A DNA stretch of 64,000 nt, from assembly GCF_011320115.1 (NCBI RefSeq), contig NZ_JAANOZ010000013.1, forward strand, positions 1-64,000, written 5' to 3'. Position 1 is the first letter of the stretch. The number at the start of each line of letters is the position of its first letter. The position numbers and the translations under genes are program-made. The notes under the pieces were generated by a model. The model was not told the origin of the DNA and made no database searches. It saw only the letters and a program-made list of their open reading frames with translations. This stretch comes from Croceibacterium segetis (GTDB lineage: Bacteria > Pseudomonadota > Alphaproteobacteria > Sphingomonadales > Sphingomonadaceae). This document shows, piece after piece, positions 37,426 to 54,285 of this stretch.

Positions 37426-38538
37426 TCAGGCAAGCTCCCTGAGCGAGGCCGGATCAAAGTCGCGCAACTCGTCGGTGCGCGCATGGCGCACCTTCTCCAC
37501 CCAGTCGGGATCGGACAGCAACGCGCGGCCGACCGCGATGAGATCGAACTCGCCGCGCTCCATCCGCGCGACCAGCCCGTCGAGGCTCGCCGGACGCGAG
37601 CTTTCGCCGCGGAAGGCGCCGCCGAACTCGCCCGACAGCCCGACCGAGCCGACGCTGATCGTCGGCACCCCGGTGACCTTCTTCGCCCAGCCGGCGAAAT
37701 TGAGGCCCTCCTCGCCGTCGATTTCGGGGAACTCGGGCTCCCAGAAGCGGCGCTGCGAGCAGTGCAGGATGTCGACGCCGGCATCTACCAGCGGTTGCAG
37801 CCATTGCTCCATTTCCTGCGGGGTCGACGCGAGGCGCGCGGTGTAATCCTGCTGCTTCCACTGGCTGACGCGCAGCAGGATGGGATAACCGGGCCCCACG
37901 GCCGCGCGCATCGCGGCGATCACCTCGGCAGCGAAGCGCGCGCGCTCGGCGATCGTCGCGCCGCCGAAGCGGTCGGTGCGACGGTTGGTGCCGGACCAGA
38001 AGAACTGGTCGATCAGGTAGCCGTGCGCGCCGTGGATCTCGAGCGTGTCGAAACCGAGCGCCTTGGCGTCCGCCGCGGCGCGGGCGAAGGCGGCGACGGT
38101 GTCGGCGATCGCTTCCTCGCTCATCGGCTCGCCGGCCGGCTGATCCGGAGCGTTGAGGCCGGAGGGAGTGTCGAGCGGGCCGGGCTGGAATTCCGGCTCG
38201 TGTGAGGCCACCCCACCGGTGTGCCAGATCTGCGGGCCCATCTTGCCGCCGGCCTGGTGGACGGCTTCGATGACCCCGCGCCAGCCGCCGAGCGGTTCTT
38301 CGCTATGGAACAGCGGGATGTGCGGCATGTTGCGCGACGCCGGACGGCGAACGACCGTGCCTTCGGAGAGGATCAGCCCGACCCCGCCGGCGGCCCGGCG
38401 CCGGTAGTATTCGGCGTTCTTCGGGCCCGGCACGCCGTCGGGCGCCATGTTGCGCGTCATCGGTGCCATGACGATGCGGTTGGGCAGCACGAGGTTGGGC
38501 GAGGCGAACGGCTGGAACAGGACGTCGGTGGCGGTCAT
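37426..38538 (-). CDS. NADH:flavin oxidoreductase, Old Yellow Enzyme family
   Basis: A 370-residue FMN barrel; ATG 38538 has GGAGC upstream. LPNRIVMAPMTRNMA, LILSEGTVV, EIHGAHGYLIDQFFW with the His-x-x-His-like substrate pair, and AVGRALLSDPDWVEKVR are family signatures. It reduces activated alkenes (enones, nitro compounds). No operon partner is obvious. Confidence 0.9.
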   Translation of the reverse strand: MTATDVLFQPFASPNLVLPNRIVMAPMTRNMAPDGVPGPKNAEYYRRRAAGGVGLILSEGTVVRRPASRNMPHIPLFHSEEPLGGWRGVIEAVHQAGGKMGPQIWHTGGVASHEPEFQPGPLDTPSGLNAPDQPAGEPMSEEAIADTVAAFARAAADAKALGFDTLEIHGAHGYLIDQFFWSGTNRRTDRFGGATIAERARFAAEVIAAMRAAVGPGYPILLRVSQWKQQDYTARLASTPQEMEQWLQPLVDAGVDILHCSQRRFWEPEFPEIDGEEGLNFAGWAKKVTGVPTISVGSVGLSGEFGGAFRGESSRPASLDGLVARMERGEFDLIAVGRALLSDPDWVEKVRHARTDELRDFDPASLRELA

Positions 38539-38637
38539 GGGGAGCTCCGGTTGGATCGTTTGCGCCAAGCTGGGGTTCGCGGCCCGGCGAACAAGGCGAC
38601 TTTCCGGCGGTAAAGTTAATCCTCCCGCGCCGAGAAG

Positions 38638-39123
38638 CTATTGCGAGAACAGCAGCAACGAGTGGCCGCCGCCGGCGATCAGGATCCCGTTCTGCGGCGT
38701 GCGTTCCACCGTCTGCGCGGTGTCGAGAGCGCGCATGACGTCCGCTAACCGCGCCGGAGCAGCGATCAGGCACACGGGCGGCGGCGGCTCCCCGGGTCGC
38801 GGCGGCGGGGATGGCGGCGAGAAGACGATCGTCCCGCCCGCGATGCGGTAGCGGCGTGCCTGGAGCGCGCAAATCGGCTCCCACCATAGCCGCTCGCTGT
38901 CGCCCTTGAGGGCGAGACCGTAAGGCTCGTTGAAGTCCGCCCCGTCGATGCCGGCGACGCGCCAGTCGCCGGCGAGGCTCGTCACCTGCGGGGCTACGGG
39001 GCGCGGCGACGATGCGGCGGTTGCCTCCCCCGTATCGGCCGGGAGCGGCGGAGCGGAATCGGTCGGCCGGCAACTCGCCAGAGCGGCGGCCAGGGCCATG
39101 AACGCGACCGGGAAACCTCGCAT
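38638..39123 (-). CDS. META-domain-like lipoprotein
   Basis: A 161-residue exported protein with lipobox ALASC (Cys at about residue 18) and a Pro/Ala-rich linker. A small beta-rich domain then begins LAGDWRVAGIDG and ends GGGHSLLLF. The WxxxxxxG start and length resemble META/HslJ domains. The central PPSPPPRPGEPPPP loop is unusual. Function unknown. Confidence 0.65.
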   Translation of the reverse strand: MRGFPVAFMALAAALASCRPTDSAPPLPADTGEATAASSPRPVAPQVTSLAGDWRVAGIDGADFNEPYGLALKGDSERLWWEPICALQARRYRIAGGTIVFSPPSPPPRPGEPPPPVCLIAAPARLADVMRALDTAQTVERTPQNGILIAGGGHSLLLFSQ

Positions 39124-39149
39124 GGTCGCCGCGCCCCGGTCCGTCAGCG

Positions 39150-39545
39150 CTACTTCTGCCGCTTGGCGGTGAATTCCTCGCCGCCTTGTCCCGCCACGTC
39201 GCGCTTGAACTTGATCTCGTCGGCGGAGACGATCTGTCCGGTATAGGTGATCGCCAGCTTCTGGTCCTGGTAGGTCAGGTTCTCGACGAAGGTCACCTTG
39301 TCGCCATCGACCGTCCCGGTCAGGTCGGATTCGCCGATATTCGACTTGCTGTGGCCGGTGAGCGTCCCGCCATCGACTTTGAAAGTGTAGGTATAGGTCT
39401 GCTGGCCGACCTGGCTGTCGAAAGAGGTCGTCCAGGTGCCGTTGATGTCGGCCGTCGGGGCGGCGGCGACGGCCGCGGACGGGATGGCCGCCACGCCGGC
39501 GGTGGTGACGACTGCGGCGGCGAGCAGCAAGGCGATCGATTTCAT
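39150..39545 (-). CDS. Small exported protein of unknown function
   Basis: A 131-residue protein with a signal peptide (to about residue 28) and a repeated beta-strand pattern: INGTWTTSFDSQVG, YTYTFKVDGGTLTG, LTGTVDGDKVTFV, ITYTGQIVSADEIKF. It looks like a small beta barrel/sandwich of the kind found in many exported sphingomonad proteins. I do not know its function. Confidence 0.72.
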   Translation of the reverse strand: MKSIALLLAAAVVTTAGVAAIPSAAVAAAPTADINGTWTTSFDSQVGQQTYTYTFKVDGGTLTGHSKSNIGESDLTGTVDGDKVTFVENLTYQDQKLAITYTGQIVSADEIKFKRDVAGQGGEEFTAKRQK

Positions 39546-39627
39546 GGATGGGCCCTCCCCTGGGTGTGTCTTGGCGCGCAGCTTAGCGCCGGACGAGGGA
39601 TTCGCCAGCCGCTTCGCTCCGCCAAAT

Positions 39628-39659
39628 GAAAAGCCCCGCCGGATCGCTCCGGCGGGGCT
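39628..39659 (-). terminator. Rho-independent terminator of rpoBC
   Basis: AGCCCCGCCGGA and TCCGGCGGGGCT pair with a four-base loop (39632-39659). Read on the minus strand it is followed by TTTTC. It lies 27 bases past the rpoC stop. Confidence 0.88.
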
Positions 39660-39685
39660 GTTCTTTCCGTGCGAGAGCGCGGCGC

Positions 39686-44038
<4,353 letters not shown>

Positions 44039-44090
44039 TTTTCTTGTCCCTTACGGGTGAATTTCCTGGGGCTGCGGTAGGCGGCGGCGG

Positions 44091-48269
<4,179 letters not shown>

Positions 48270-48546
48270 AAGGGAAATCAGCCTCTTCGCTTCGCCGGCC
48301 CATGCCGCCGGCATCTAAATCGCTCGGGCGGGACCACCATGAGACGCCGAAAGGCCGCAGGGCAGGCACACCTCGGGGGTGGCCGGACTGCAGCCTTGAT
48401 CAGGTCTCACGGGAGGCCGGGCTTCCATCCGATGGTGCACCCCCGCGTTAAGGTGCGCCTTGCTCGAAGCGATCCGGCTGAGCGGGCATATAGGTACGCG
48501 GGCGCAGCCGGTCAACACCCGCCGGCGAGGCGGCGCGGCGAAAGGG

Positions 48547-49209
48547 TCAGAAGACGCCGGGGATCAGGCGGAAGCGCGTCGTTTGCTGGAAGGCCCGATA
48601 GGCGCCGTCCTGGGACAGCAGCCGTTCCTCGGCCAGCAGGCGGAGCACCTGGGCGGTCCAGCCGATGGCGTAGATCGTCAGGTTCAGCACCGACGGCATA
48701 AGCAAGATGATGCCGATATTGGTCAGCAGGTATCCGGCATACATGGGATGGCGAACGACCCTGTACGGCCCCGCCACCTTCACCCCGCGGTTCGCCGGGG
48801 CGATTCCGAAACTGCGCCGCAGCACCAGCTTCGAGGCGACCTGCACGCAATTGCCGAGCACGACCAGCAGCACTCCAGGCACGACCAGCGCTGCGGGCGA
48901 GGAATCGACCGGCCCGATCAACAGCGGCGCCGCGGTTGCGGTTGTCGCCAGCAACCAGTCGCCCAGGCGCACCGAGATCGCCGCTGTCGGCCGGCGGATC
49001 AGCACGAAAAAGGCGACGCCGCCTTCCGACAGCATCAGCAGCGGAGCGAGCGGGTTGGCCGAAACGAGCACGCGGTAGGTCAGCAAGCAGAACAGGATCA
49101 CGACGACCGCCTGCTCCGCGCGGTCGAGCACGACCGGCTTGAGCAGGGACTGCAGCCAGCCGGCCTTGCGCGCTTCGCCAACAGTTCCCGTCATCGCTGC
49201 CCCGATCAT
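48547..49209 (-). CDS. Isoprenylcysteine carboxyl methyltransferase-like membrane protein
   Basis: A protein of about 220 residues with four or five membrane helices and the ICMT/PEMT C-terminal signature GPYRVVRHPMYAGYLLTNIG ... EERLLSQDGAYRAFQQ, the SAM-binding part of DUF1295/ICMT-like methyltransferases. The substrate is unknown in bacteria. The start is uncertain: ATG 49209 is used, with ATG 49194, ATG 49254 and TTG 49269 possible. It sits between rpoB and the divergent rplJ. Confidence 0.72.
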   Translation of the reverse strand: MIGAAMTGTVGEARKAGWLQSLLKPVVLDRAEQAVVVILFCLLTYRVLVSANPLAPLLMLSEGGVAFFVLIRRPTAAISVRLGDWLLATTATAAPLLIGPVDSSPAALVVPGVLLVVLGNCVQVASKLVLRRSFGIAPANRGVKVAGPYRVVRHPMYAGYLLTNIGIILLMPSVLNLTIYAIGWTAQVLRLLAEERLLSQDGAYRAFQQTTRFRLIPGVF

Positions 49210-49273
49210 GCTCAAATATTCGTCGCCCACCGGGTCGCACAACAGGGTTAACATCCCCTTGCCGTCCAAATCC

Positions 49274-49301
49274 TTGACTCGCTGCCTGAAACGGCTAGAG
49301 G
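49274..49301 (+). promoter_or_regulatory. Candidate rplJL promoter
   Basis: TTGACT (49274-49279) and TAGAGG (49296-49301) are spaced 16 bases apart. They are oriented toward rplJ and would give a leader of about 250 bases. Confidence 0.4.
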
Positions 49302-49307
49302 CCGCCC

Positions 49308-49556
49308 CCGACCGTCGAGCCGCAAGGTTCTCCGGTCATCCGTCCGAGACAGTTGCTGCTCCGGGATTTGTCCGGGGCTTAATTCGCAGCCTAGACGGGG
49401 AAAAGAGATTTCCGGCGGCGCTCGTTGCGTCGTCACACGCGTTTCGGCGCACTCCTTCCCCCTCAACGGACTCGCCCGTGTCGATCTTCGGCATGGACAA
49501 CAATGAGCCGGTCGCGCGCAGGTTCGCCTCGCACGACCATAGTGAAGGAGTATGGC
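49308..49556 (+). promoter_or_regulatory. Long rplJ leader, possible L10 leader
   Basis: The 250 bases before rplJ hold no convincing gene. In many bacteria this leader binds L10-(L7/L12)4 to control translation. Local hairpins are visible (GGTTCTCCGG; CCGGGATTTGTCCGG), but I could not confirm the kink-turn layout. The rplJ ribosome site is GAAGGAG at about 49544. Confidence 0.35.
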
Positions 49557-50072
49557 ATGGATCGTTCGCAGAAAACCGACGCGGTCGCCCAGCTCAACGC
49601 GGTCTTCAGCGAGGCGGGCGTGGTGGTCGTCACCCGCAACCTCGGCTTGACGGTGGCCCAGTCCACCGACTTGCGCACGAAGATGCGTGATGTTGGCGCG
49701 TCCTACCAGGTTGCGAAGAACCGCCTCGCCAAGCTCGCCCTGAAGGACACCGACTACACCGGCATCGAGGCTTACCTCACCGGTCCGACTGCGCTCGCCT
49801 ATTCGGCGGACCCGGTCGCTGCCGCCAAGGCAGCGGTGAATTTCGCCAAGACGAACGACAAGCTCGAAATCGTCGGCGGCTCGATGGGCAGCCAGGTGCT
49901 CAACGCCGAGGGGATCAAGGCGCTCGCCGCGATGCCATCGCTCGATGAGCTGAGGGGCACGATCGTGGGATTGCTCAATGCGCCGGCGACCAAGGTCGTC
50001 CGCGTGATCAGCGAGCCCGCGAGCAAGCTCGCCCGCGTCTTCAGCGCCTATGGCGCGAAAGAAGCGGCGTAA
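49557..50072 (+). CDS. rplJ: Ribosomal protein L10
   Basis: A 171-residue stalk base protein binding 23S rRNA and L7/L12 dimers. MDRSQKTDAVAQLNAVFSEA, NLGLTVAQSTDLR and the C-terminal helix region ASKLARVFSAYGAKE are typical. It is followed 63 bases later by rplL. rplK and rplA are not upstream in this window. Confidence 0.97.
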   Translation: MDRSQKTDAVAQLNAVFSEAGVVVVTRNLGLTVAQSTDLRTKMRDVGASYQVAKNRLAKLALKDTDYTGIEAYLTGPTALAYSADPVAAAKAAVNFAKTNDKLEIVGGSMGSQVLNAEGIKALAAMPSLDELRGTIVGLLNAPATKVVRVISEPASKLARVFSAYGAKEAA

Positions 50073-50135
50073 GCGGTTTTTCCAAATTCTCGAATTTCCG
50101 GAGCAATCCGGTCCATCAATCAGGAGTAAGACATC

Positions 50136-50513
50136 ATGGCCGATATCGCCAAGCTTGTTGAAGAACTGTCGAAGCTGACCGTCATGGAAGCCGCTGAGCT
50201 CGCCAAGGCGCTGGAAGAAGAGTGGGGCGTTTCCGCCGCCGCTGCCGTGGCCGTTGCCGCGCCGGCTGGTGGTGGCGCCGCTGCCGAAGCCGCCGAAGAG
50301 AAGACCGAATTCGACGTCATTCTCACCGGCGACGGTGGCAAGAAGATCCAGGTCATCAAGGAAGTCCGCGCCATCACCGGCCTGGGCCTGACCGAAGCCA
50401 AGACCCTCGTCGAGAGCGCCCCCAAGGCGGTCAAGGAAGGCGTCAACAAGACCGAGGCCGAAGAGATCAAGAAGAAGATCGAGGAAGCCGGCGGCACCGT
50501 CGAGCTCAAGTAA
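50136..50513 (+). CDS. rplL: Ribosomal protein L7/L12
   Basis: A 125-residue stalk protein: N-terminal dimerisation domain ([20 protein letters not shown]), an Ala-rich hinge, and a factor-binding domain ([20 protein letters not shown]). Complete. A terminator follows at 50561-50588, so it ends the operon; rpoB does not follow. Confidence 0.98.
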   Translation: MADIAKLVEELSKLTVMEAAELAKALEEEWGVSAAAAVAVAAPAGGGAAAEAAEEKTEFDVILTGDGGKKIQVIKEVRAITGLGLTEAKTLVESAPKAVKEGVNKTEAEEIKKKIEEAGGTVELK

Positions 50514-50560
50514 GCCTCGATACGGATTTCGCGGGTGTCTTGAAGCACTCGCGGACAGGA

Positions 50561-50588
50561 GGGCGGTGCCGCAAGGTGCCGCCCTTTT
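50561..50588 (+). terminator. Rho-independent terminator after rplL
   Basis: GGGCGGTGCC pairs with GGTGCCGCCC (two G-T pairs) around a GCAA tetraloop and is followed by TTTT. It closes the rplJL unit. Confidence 0.88.
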
Positions 50589-50664
50589 GCGTTGCTGTCA
50601 TCGGCGGTTCAGCTTCGGTGGATAGATTTTCCCGGCGATTCACAACCAGCAAGGAGGACGTTCC

Positions 50665-51210
50665 ATGCGCTTTGCGCGTACAACCATCCTCGCCGGCGGA
50701 GCCGCGCTGCTCCTCGCCGGCACGGCCGCGGCGGCGGCCGAGAAGCTCCACACCATAAATGTTGCGCTGCCCGACGGGTCGGTGGCGAAGATCGAGTACA
50801 TTGGCGACGTCGCGCCGAAGGTTGCGCTGCAGCCCGCCGAGGCCGTGCCGATCGGCTATGTCGATCCGTTCGCCGAACTCGACCGCGTGGCCGCCTACAT
50901 GGAAGCCCAGCACCAGGCGATGATGCGTCAGGTCGCGCAGCTCGAGCAGGCGGCAGCGCAAGGCGCCACGCCCGGCTCGGTGACCCTGGTCGGCGCCTTG
51001 CCCGCCGGAGCGCATTACACGTTCGTCTCCTCGACGACGGACGCGAACGGCTGCACGCAGACGGTCGAATACAGCTCCGACGGCACCGGTCAGCAGCCCA
51101 AGGTCGCCCGGACCAGCGCCGGCAGCTGCGACAAGGCCGTGAGCGACGCACCGGTTACGGCCGGCACGGTCAAGCAACCCGAGCCGCAAGGACCCGGCAC
51201 CAAGGTTTAA
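50665..51210 (+). CDS. Exported protein of unknown function
   Basis: A 181-residue protein; ATG 50665 follows AAGGAGG. Signal peptide to about residue 25 (LLLAGTAAAAAEK). Then INVALPDGSVAKIEYIGDVAPK, a helical Met/Gln-rich part (YMEAQHQAMMRQVAQLEQAA) and a C-terminal segment with two Cys (NGCTQTVEYSS, AGSCDKAV). I do not recognise a family. Confidence 0.68.
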   Translation: MRFARTTILAGGAALLLAGTAAAAAEKLHTINVALPDGSVAKIEYIGDVAPKVALQPAEAVPIGYVDPFAELDRVAAYMEAQHQAMMRQVAQLEQAAAQGATPGSVTLVGALPAGAHYTFVSSTTDANGCTQTVEYSSDGTGQQPKVARTSAGSCDKAVSDAPVTAGTVKQPEPQGPGTKV

Positions 51211-51255
51211 TTCCAGCCCCCCTCCCCTCCGAAAGAGGGGAGAGGTTACCGCCCG

Positions 51256-53022
51256 CTAGAGCTCGCTGCCGGCTTCCGCCCAGGTGTGCTGCTCGGTGAT
51301 CGTCCGCTCGCGGCCGGCGCGGATGTCGCCGTGCTCCTTCTGCATGTCGAGCCGCTCACGGTCGTTGGCGCGGTAGAAGCTCTCGGCGCGGTCGATGTCC
51401 TGTTCGGAATCGCCGAGCCGCTCGAGCGCGGCGCGGGCCATCTGCACCGCCGATTCCATGACTTCGCGTACGACGTAGTCGACCGGCGCATCGCGCAGCG
51501 CCACCAGCATCCGGCGGTCGAACGCGCGCACCATGATCGCGGCGCCCGGAAAGGCCTCGCGCACGGCACGCAGCAGTTCGGCGTCGGGCTGCTCGCCGTC
51601 GAGACAGAACAGGATCAGCTCAGCCTCGGCGGCGCCGGCCTGGCGCAGCAGGTCGAGCCGGGTGCCATCGCCGAAATAGACGTTGGCGCCGAACTCGCGG
51701 GCGACGTCGATCAGCTCGGTGTCGGTGTCGATCAGGGTCACCGGGATGCCCGCGGCGAGCAGCATCTGGGCGACCGTCTGTCCGAAACGGCCGTAGCCGA
51801 CGACCAGCGCGTTGGCTCCTTCGCCGCGCGGCCCCTCGCGGGTTTCGGCGCTCTTCGGTTCCTGGCGAATGCGTCTGGTCGCCATCATCAGGAACGGCGT
51901 GGTCGCCATCGACAGGGTGACGATCGCCGCGAACAGGCTCGCCGCGGCGGGATCGATCAGCAGTCCCTGCTGCGCCCGGGTGAACAGCACGAAGCCGAAT
52001 TCGCCGCCTTGGCTCAGCAAGAGGCCGAGCGCGAGCGCCTCGCGCCAGCGCATCCGGCAGACAAGCCCGAGGCCGCCGATGACCAGCGTCTTCACCGCGA
52101 TCAGCCCTATCGCCATGCCGATCACGAACAGCGGGTTGGCGGCGATCACGCCGAGGTCGAGCAGCATGCCGACCGAGAGGAAGAACAGACCGAGCAGGAT
52201 CGAACGGAACGGCTCGACGTCGGCCTCCAGCTCGTGGCGGAACGGCGTGTCGGCAAGCATCACGCCGGCGACGAAGGCCCCGAGCGCGGTCGACAGGCCG
52301 AGGGCCTGCATCAGCGCCGCGGCGGCGACGACCACGGTCAGCGCGGCGACGACGAACATCTCGCGCTCGCCGAGCGTCGAGATCAGCCGGAACAGCGGGC
52401 GCACCAGGAAGCGCCCGGCCAGGATCAGGCCGGCGATCGCGGCGACCGTCATCAGCGCCATCTGCCAGCCGGGCGGACCGCCGCCGTCGGCCGGATTGCG
52501 GCTGAGCGAGGCGACGATCGTCAGCAGCGGGATCAGCGACAAATCCTGGAACAGCAGGATCGCGAACGCCCGTTCGCCGAACGGGCTGCGCAGACGCCCG
52601 GCCGACTGTAGCATCGGCAGCACTTGCGCGGTGGATGACAGCGCCAGGGGCAGTCCAATCGCCAGCGCGGCCCCGAGGGTAAAGCTGCTCGCCAGGTAGA
52701 CCAGGCCGAACAGTGCCAGTCCGCACAGCACGACCTGCGCGAGGCCCAGTGCGAAGATCTCGTTCTTGAGCTGCCACAGCCGCGAAGGACTGAGCTCAAG
52801 CCCGACGATAAACAGCAGCAGCGTGATGCCGAGCTCGGCGACGCCGATCATCTCGTTCGCGTTGCCGGCAAGCCCGAGCACGTGCGGCCCGACCACCGCG
52901 CCGGCGACAAGCCAGCCGAGCGTGGCGCCGAGGCCGAGCCGGCGAAACAGCAGCACGAAGGCCAGACCAAAGCCCAGCAGGAGCACCCCGTCCCGCAGGA
53001 TCGAGGCGCCGGCTTCGGCCAT
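51256..53022 (-). CDS. Monovalent cation:proton antiporter-2 family (KefB/KefC-like)
   Basis: A 588-residue inner-membrane protein. About 12 helices over residues 1-385 form the CPA2 transporter domain (GLELSPSRLWQLK; FVAGVMLADTPFRHELEADV). A TrkA-N Rossmann domain follows (LVVGYGRFGQTVAQMLLAAG), ending in a charged tail. Such systems export K+ with glutathione adduct control. The cytochrome gene stop abuts its start, so the two are in one unit. Confidence 0.9.
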   Translation of the reverse strand: MAEAGASILRDGVLLLGFGLAFVLLFRRLGLGATLGWLVAGAVVGPHVLGLAGNANEMIGVAELGITLLLFIVGLELSPSRLWQLKNEIFALGLAQVVLCGLALFGLVYLASSFTLGAALAIGLPLALSSTAQVLPMLQSAGRLRSPFGERAFAILLFQDLSLIPLLTIVASLSRNPADGGGPPGWQMALMTVAAIAGLILAGRFLVRPLFRLISTLGEREMFVVAALTVVVAAAALMQALGLSTALGAFVAGVMLADTPFRHELEADVEPFRSILLGLFFLSVGMLLDLGVIAANPLFVIGMAIGLIAVKTLVIGGLGLVCRMRWREALALGLLLSQGGEFGFVLFTRAQQGLLIDPAAASLFAAIVTLSMATTPFLMMATRRIRQEPKSAETREGPRGEGANALVVGYGRFGQTVAQMLLAAGIPVTLIDTDTELIDVAREFGANVYFGDGTRLDLLRQAGAAEAELILFCLDGEQPDAELLRAVREAFPGAAIMVRAFDRRMLVALRDAPVDYVVREVMESAVQMARAALERLGDSEQDIDRAESFYRANDRERLDMQKEHGDIRAGRERTITEQHTWAEAGSEL

Positions 53023-53565
53023 TTAGAGAGTCTTCAGGTAGTCGATTACGGCCTTGCGCTGCGCCGCGTCCTTGATTCCGGCGAAGCCCATCAGCGTGCC
53101 CGGCACCTTGCCCGCGGGATTGGCGAGGAAGGCATCGAGGTTGGCGGCGTTCCACCTCAGATTGGAATGTTCCATCGCATCGCTGTACTCGAAGCCCTTC
53201 ACCTCGCCAGCCTCGCGCCCATAGATGCCAGCGAGCGAGGGGCCGATGATCGTCTTGCCCGGCGCGGTCGAATGGCAGGCGGTGCACTGGTTGAACGCTT
53301 GCGGCGGGGCATCCGCCGCACCCGCCCCGCTCGCAGCCGGCTGCGGCGTAGACGTGCCGCTCGCCTTCGCCGACGGTGTGGGAGTCGGCGTCGCCGAGGC
53401 GGCCTCGGTCGGGGTAGCGGTTTCGGTCGCCGTCTCGGCGGGGGCGCTGGCCGCCGCGGCCGGCGGGGCGTCGGTCGCGCTCGGCTGACCAGAAGGCTCG
53501 GACTGGGAGCCGCAGGCGGTGAGGCCTAGGGCGAGCGCGGCGGCGAGAGCGAAACGCGAAATCAT
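53023..53565 (-). CDS. Lipoprotein cytochrome c
   Basis: A 180-residue protein. Lipobox LTACGS anchors it. A Pro/Ala/Thr/Ser-rich linker runs over residues 20-95, then a class I cytochrome c domain with CTACHS haem site, KTIIGPSLAGIYGR and axial Met in PGTLMGF. It is probably an electron carrier on the periplasmic face. It would be a possible acceptor for quinohaemoproteins, but it lies 50 kb from that gene. Confidence 0.88.
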   Translation of the reverse strand: MISRFALAAALALGLTACGSQSEPSGQPSATDAPPAAAASAPAETATETATPTEAASATPTPTPSAKASGTSTPQPAASGAGAADAPPQAFNQCTACHSTAPGKTIIGPSLAGIYGREAGEVKGFEYSDAMEHSNLRWNAANLDAFLANPAGKVPGTLMGFAGIKDAAQRKAVIDYLKTL

Positions 53566-53635
53566 GGAAGTGCGTCCTTCGAGGATGGAGTCGGGCGCGT
53601 TCCTATCGCCGCGCGCGGGATGCGCAAGAGGCGTT

Positions 53636-54175
53636 TCAACGGAGCGCGAAGGCAAACCGCACGCCCATCATATCGATGCCCGGATTCTGCTGCCGATTGA
53701 ACAGCCGCGCGTGGCTGATGTGCGTCCAGCTCGCTTCGACGCTCAGCCGGCTGGACAGTTTCGTGCCGATGGCGATCTCCGGCTCGAACAGCACTGCGCT
53801 GCCGAGGTCGGTGCGCCTGCCGTTCGCGCCCACACGGAATCGCGGGCCGTCCTGCACCACCAGGCCGAGGCCGGGCCGCACGTAGAGGGGGCCCTTGCCG
53901 ATCTTCCAGGCGAGCCCACCGCCCGCGAAGCTGGCGTCGCCGCGCGTGTTGACGGAGGCGATCAGGTAAGGCGCAGGCTTGCCGATGAACTTGAGCGCCT
54001 CGATCCGGCCGAAGCGATAGCCGAGCTCGATGTCGACTCCGCGCTCGCCCGTGTCGATGGTGAACGGCGTATCGACGCCGTGGACATAGGCGCCGGCGAA
54101 GACTTCCTGGGCGCCGGCGGGGGCGGCGACCATGGCCAACGGCAGGGCCGCGAGGATCGAGAGCGGACGAAACAT
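53636..54175 (-). CDS. PagL-like lipid A deacylase (acyloxyacyl hydrolase family)
   Basis: A 179-residue outer-membrane beta barrel; ATG 54175 gives a signal peptide to AGAQ. The C-terminal SWTHISHARLFNRQQNPGID matches the PagL pattern of His-x-Ser and NPGxD, with His replacing the common Asn after Ser. LAWKIGKGPLYVRPGLG and similar strands alternate as in barrels. It would remove the 3-O acyl chain of lipid A. Many sphingomonads lack LPS and have glycosphingolipids, so the substrate is open. Confidence 0.72.
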   Translation of the reverse strand: MFRPLSILAALPLAMVAAPAGAQEVFAGAYVHGVDTPFTIDTGERGVDIELGYRFGRIEALKFIGKPAPYLIASVNTRGDASFAGGGLAWKIGKGPLYVRPGLGLVVQDGPRFRVGANGRRTDLGSAVLFEPEIAIGTKLSSRLSVEASWTHISHARLFNRQQNPGIDMMGVRFAFALR

Positions 54176-54285
54176 CGGAACCCCTATAGTGGCAGGCATG
54201 CCGCAAGGTGACGCGAAATCGCGCCGTCGGTTCCGCGACCGCTTCCTTCGACCCGCTGCCGCGCCTATCCGGGCCGGCTTTACTC

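Noticed and set aside
51219..51245. CTCCCCTC/GAGGGGAG hairpin as terminator between the exported protein and antiporter genes
   Set aside because: The stem is real but no T-run follows on either strand, so I did not call a terminator.
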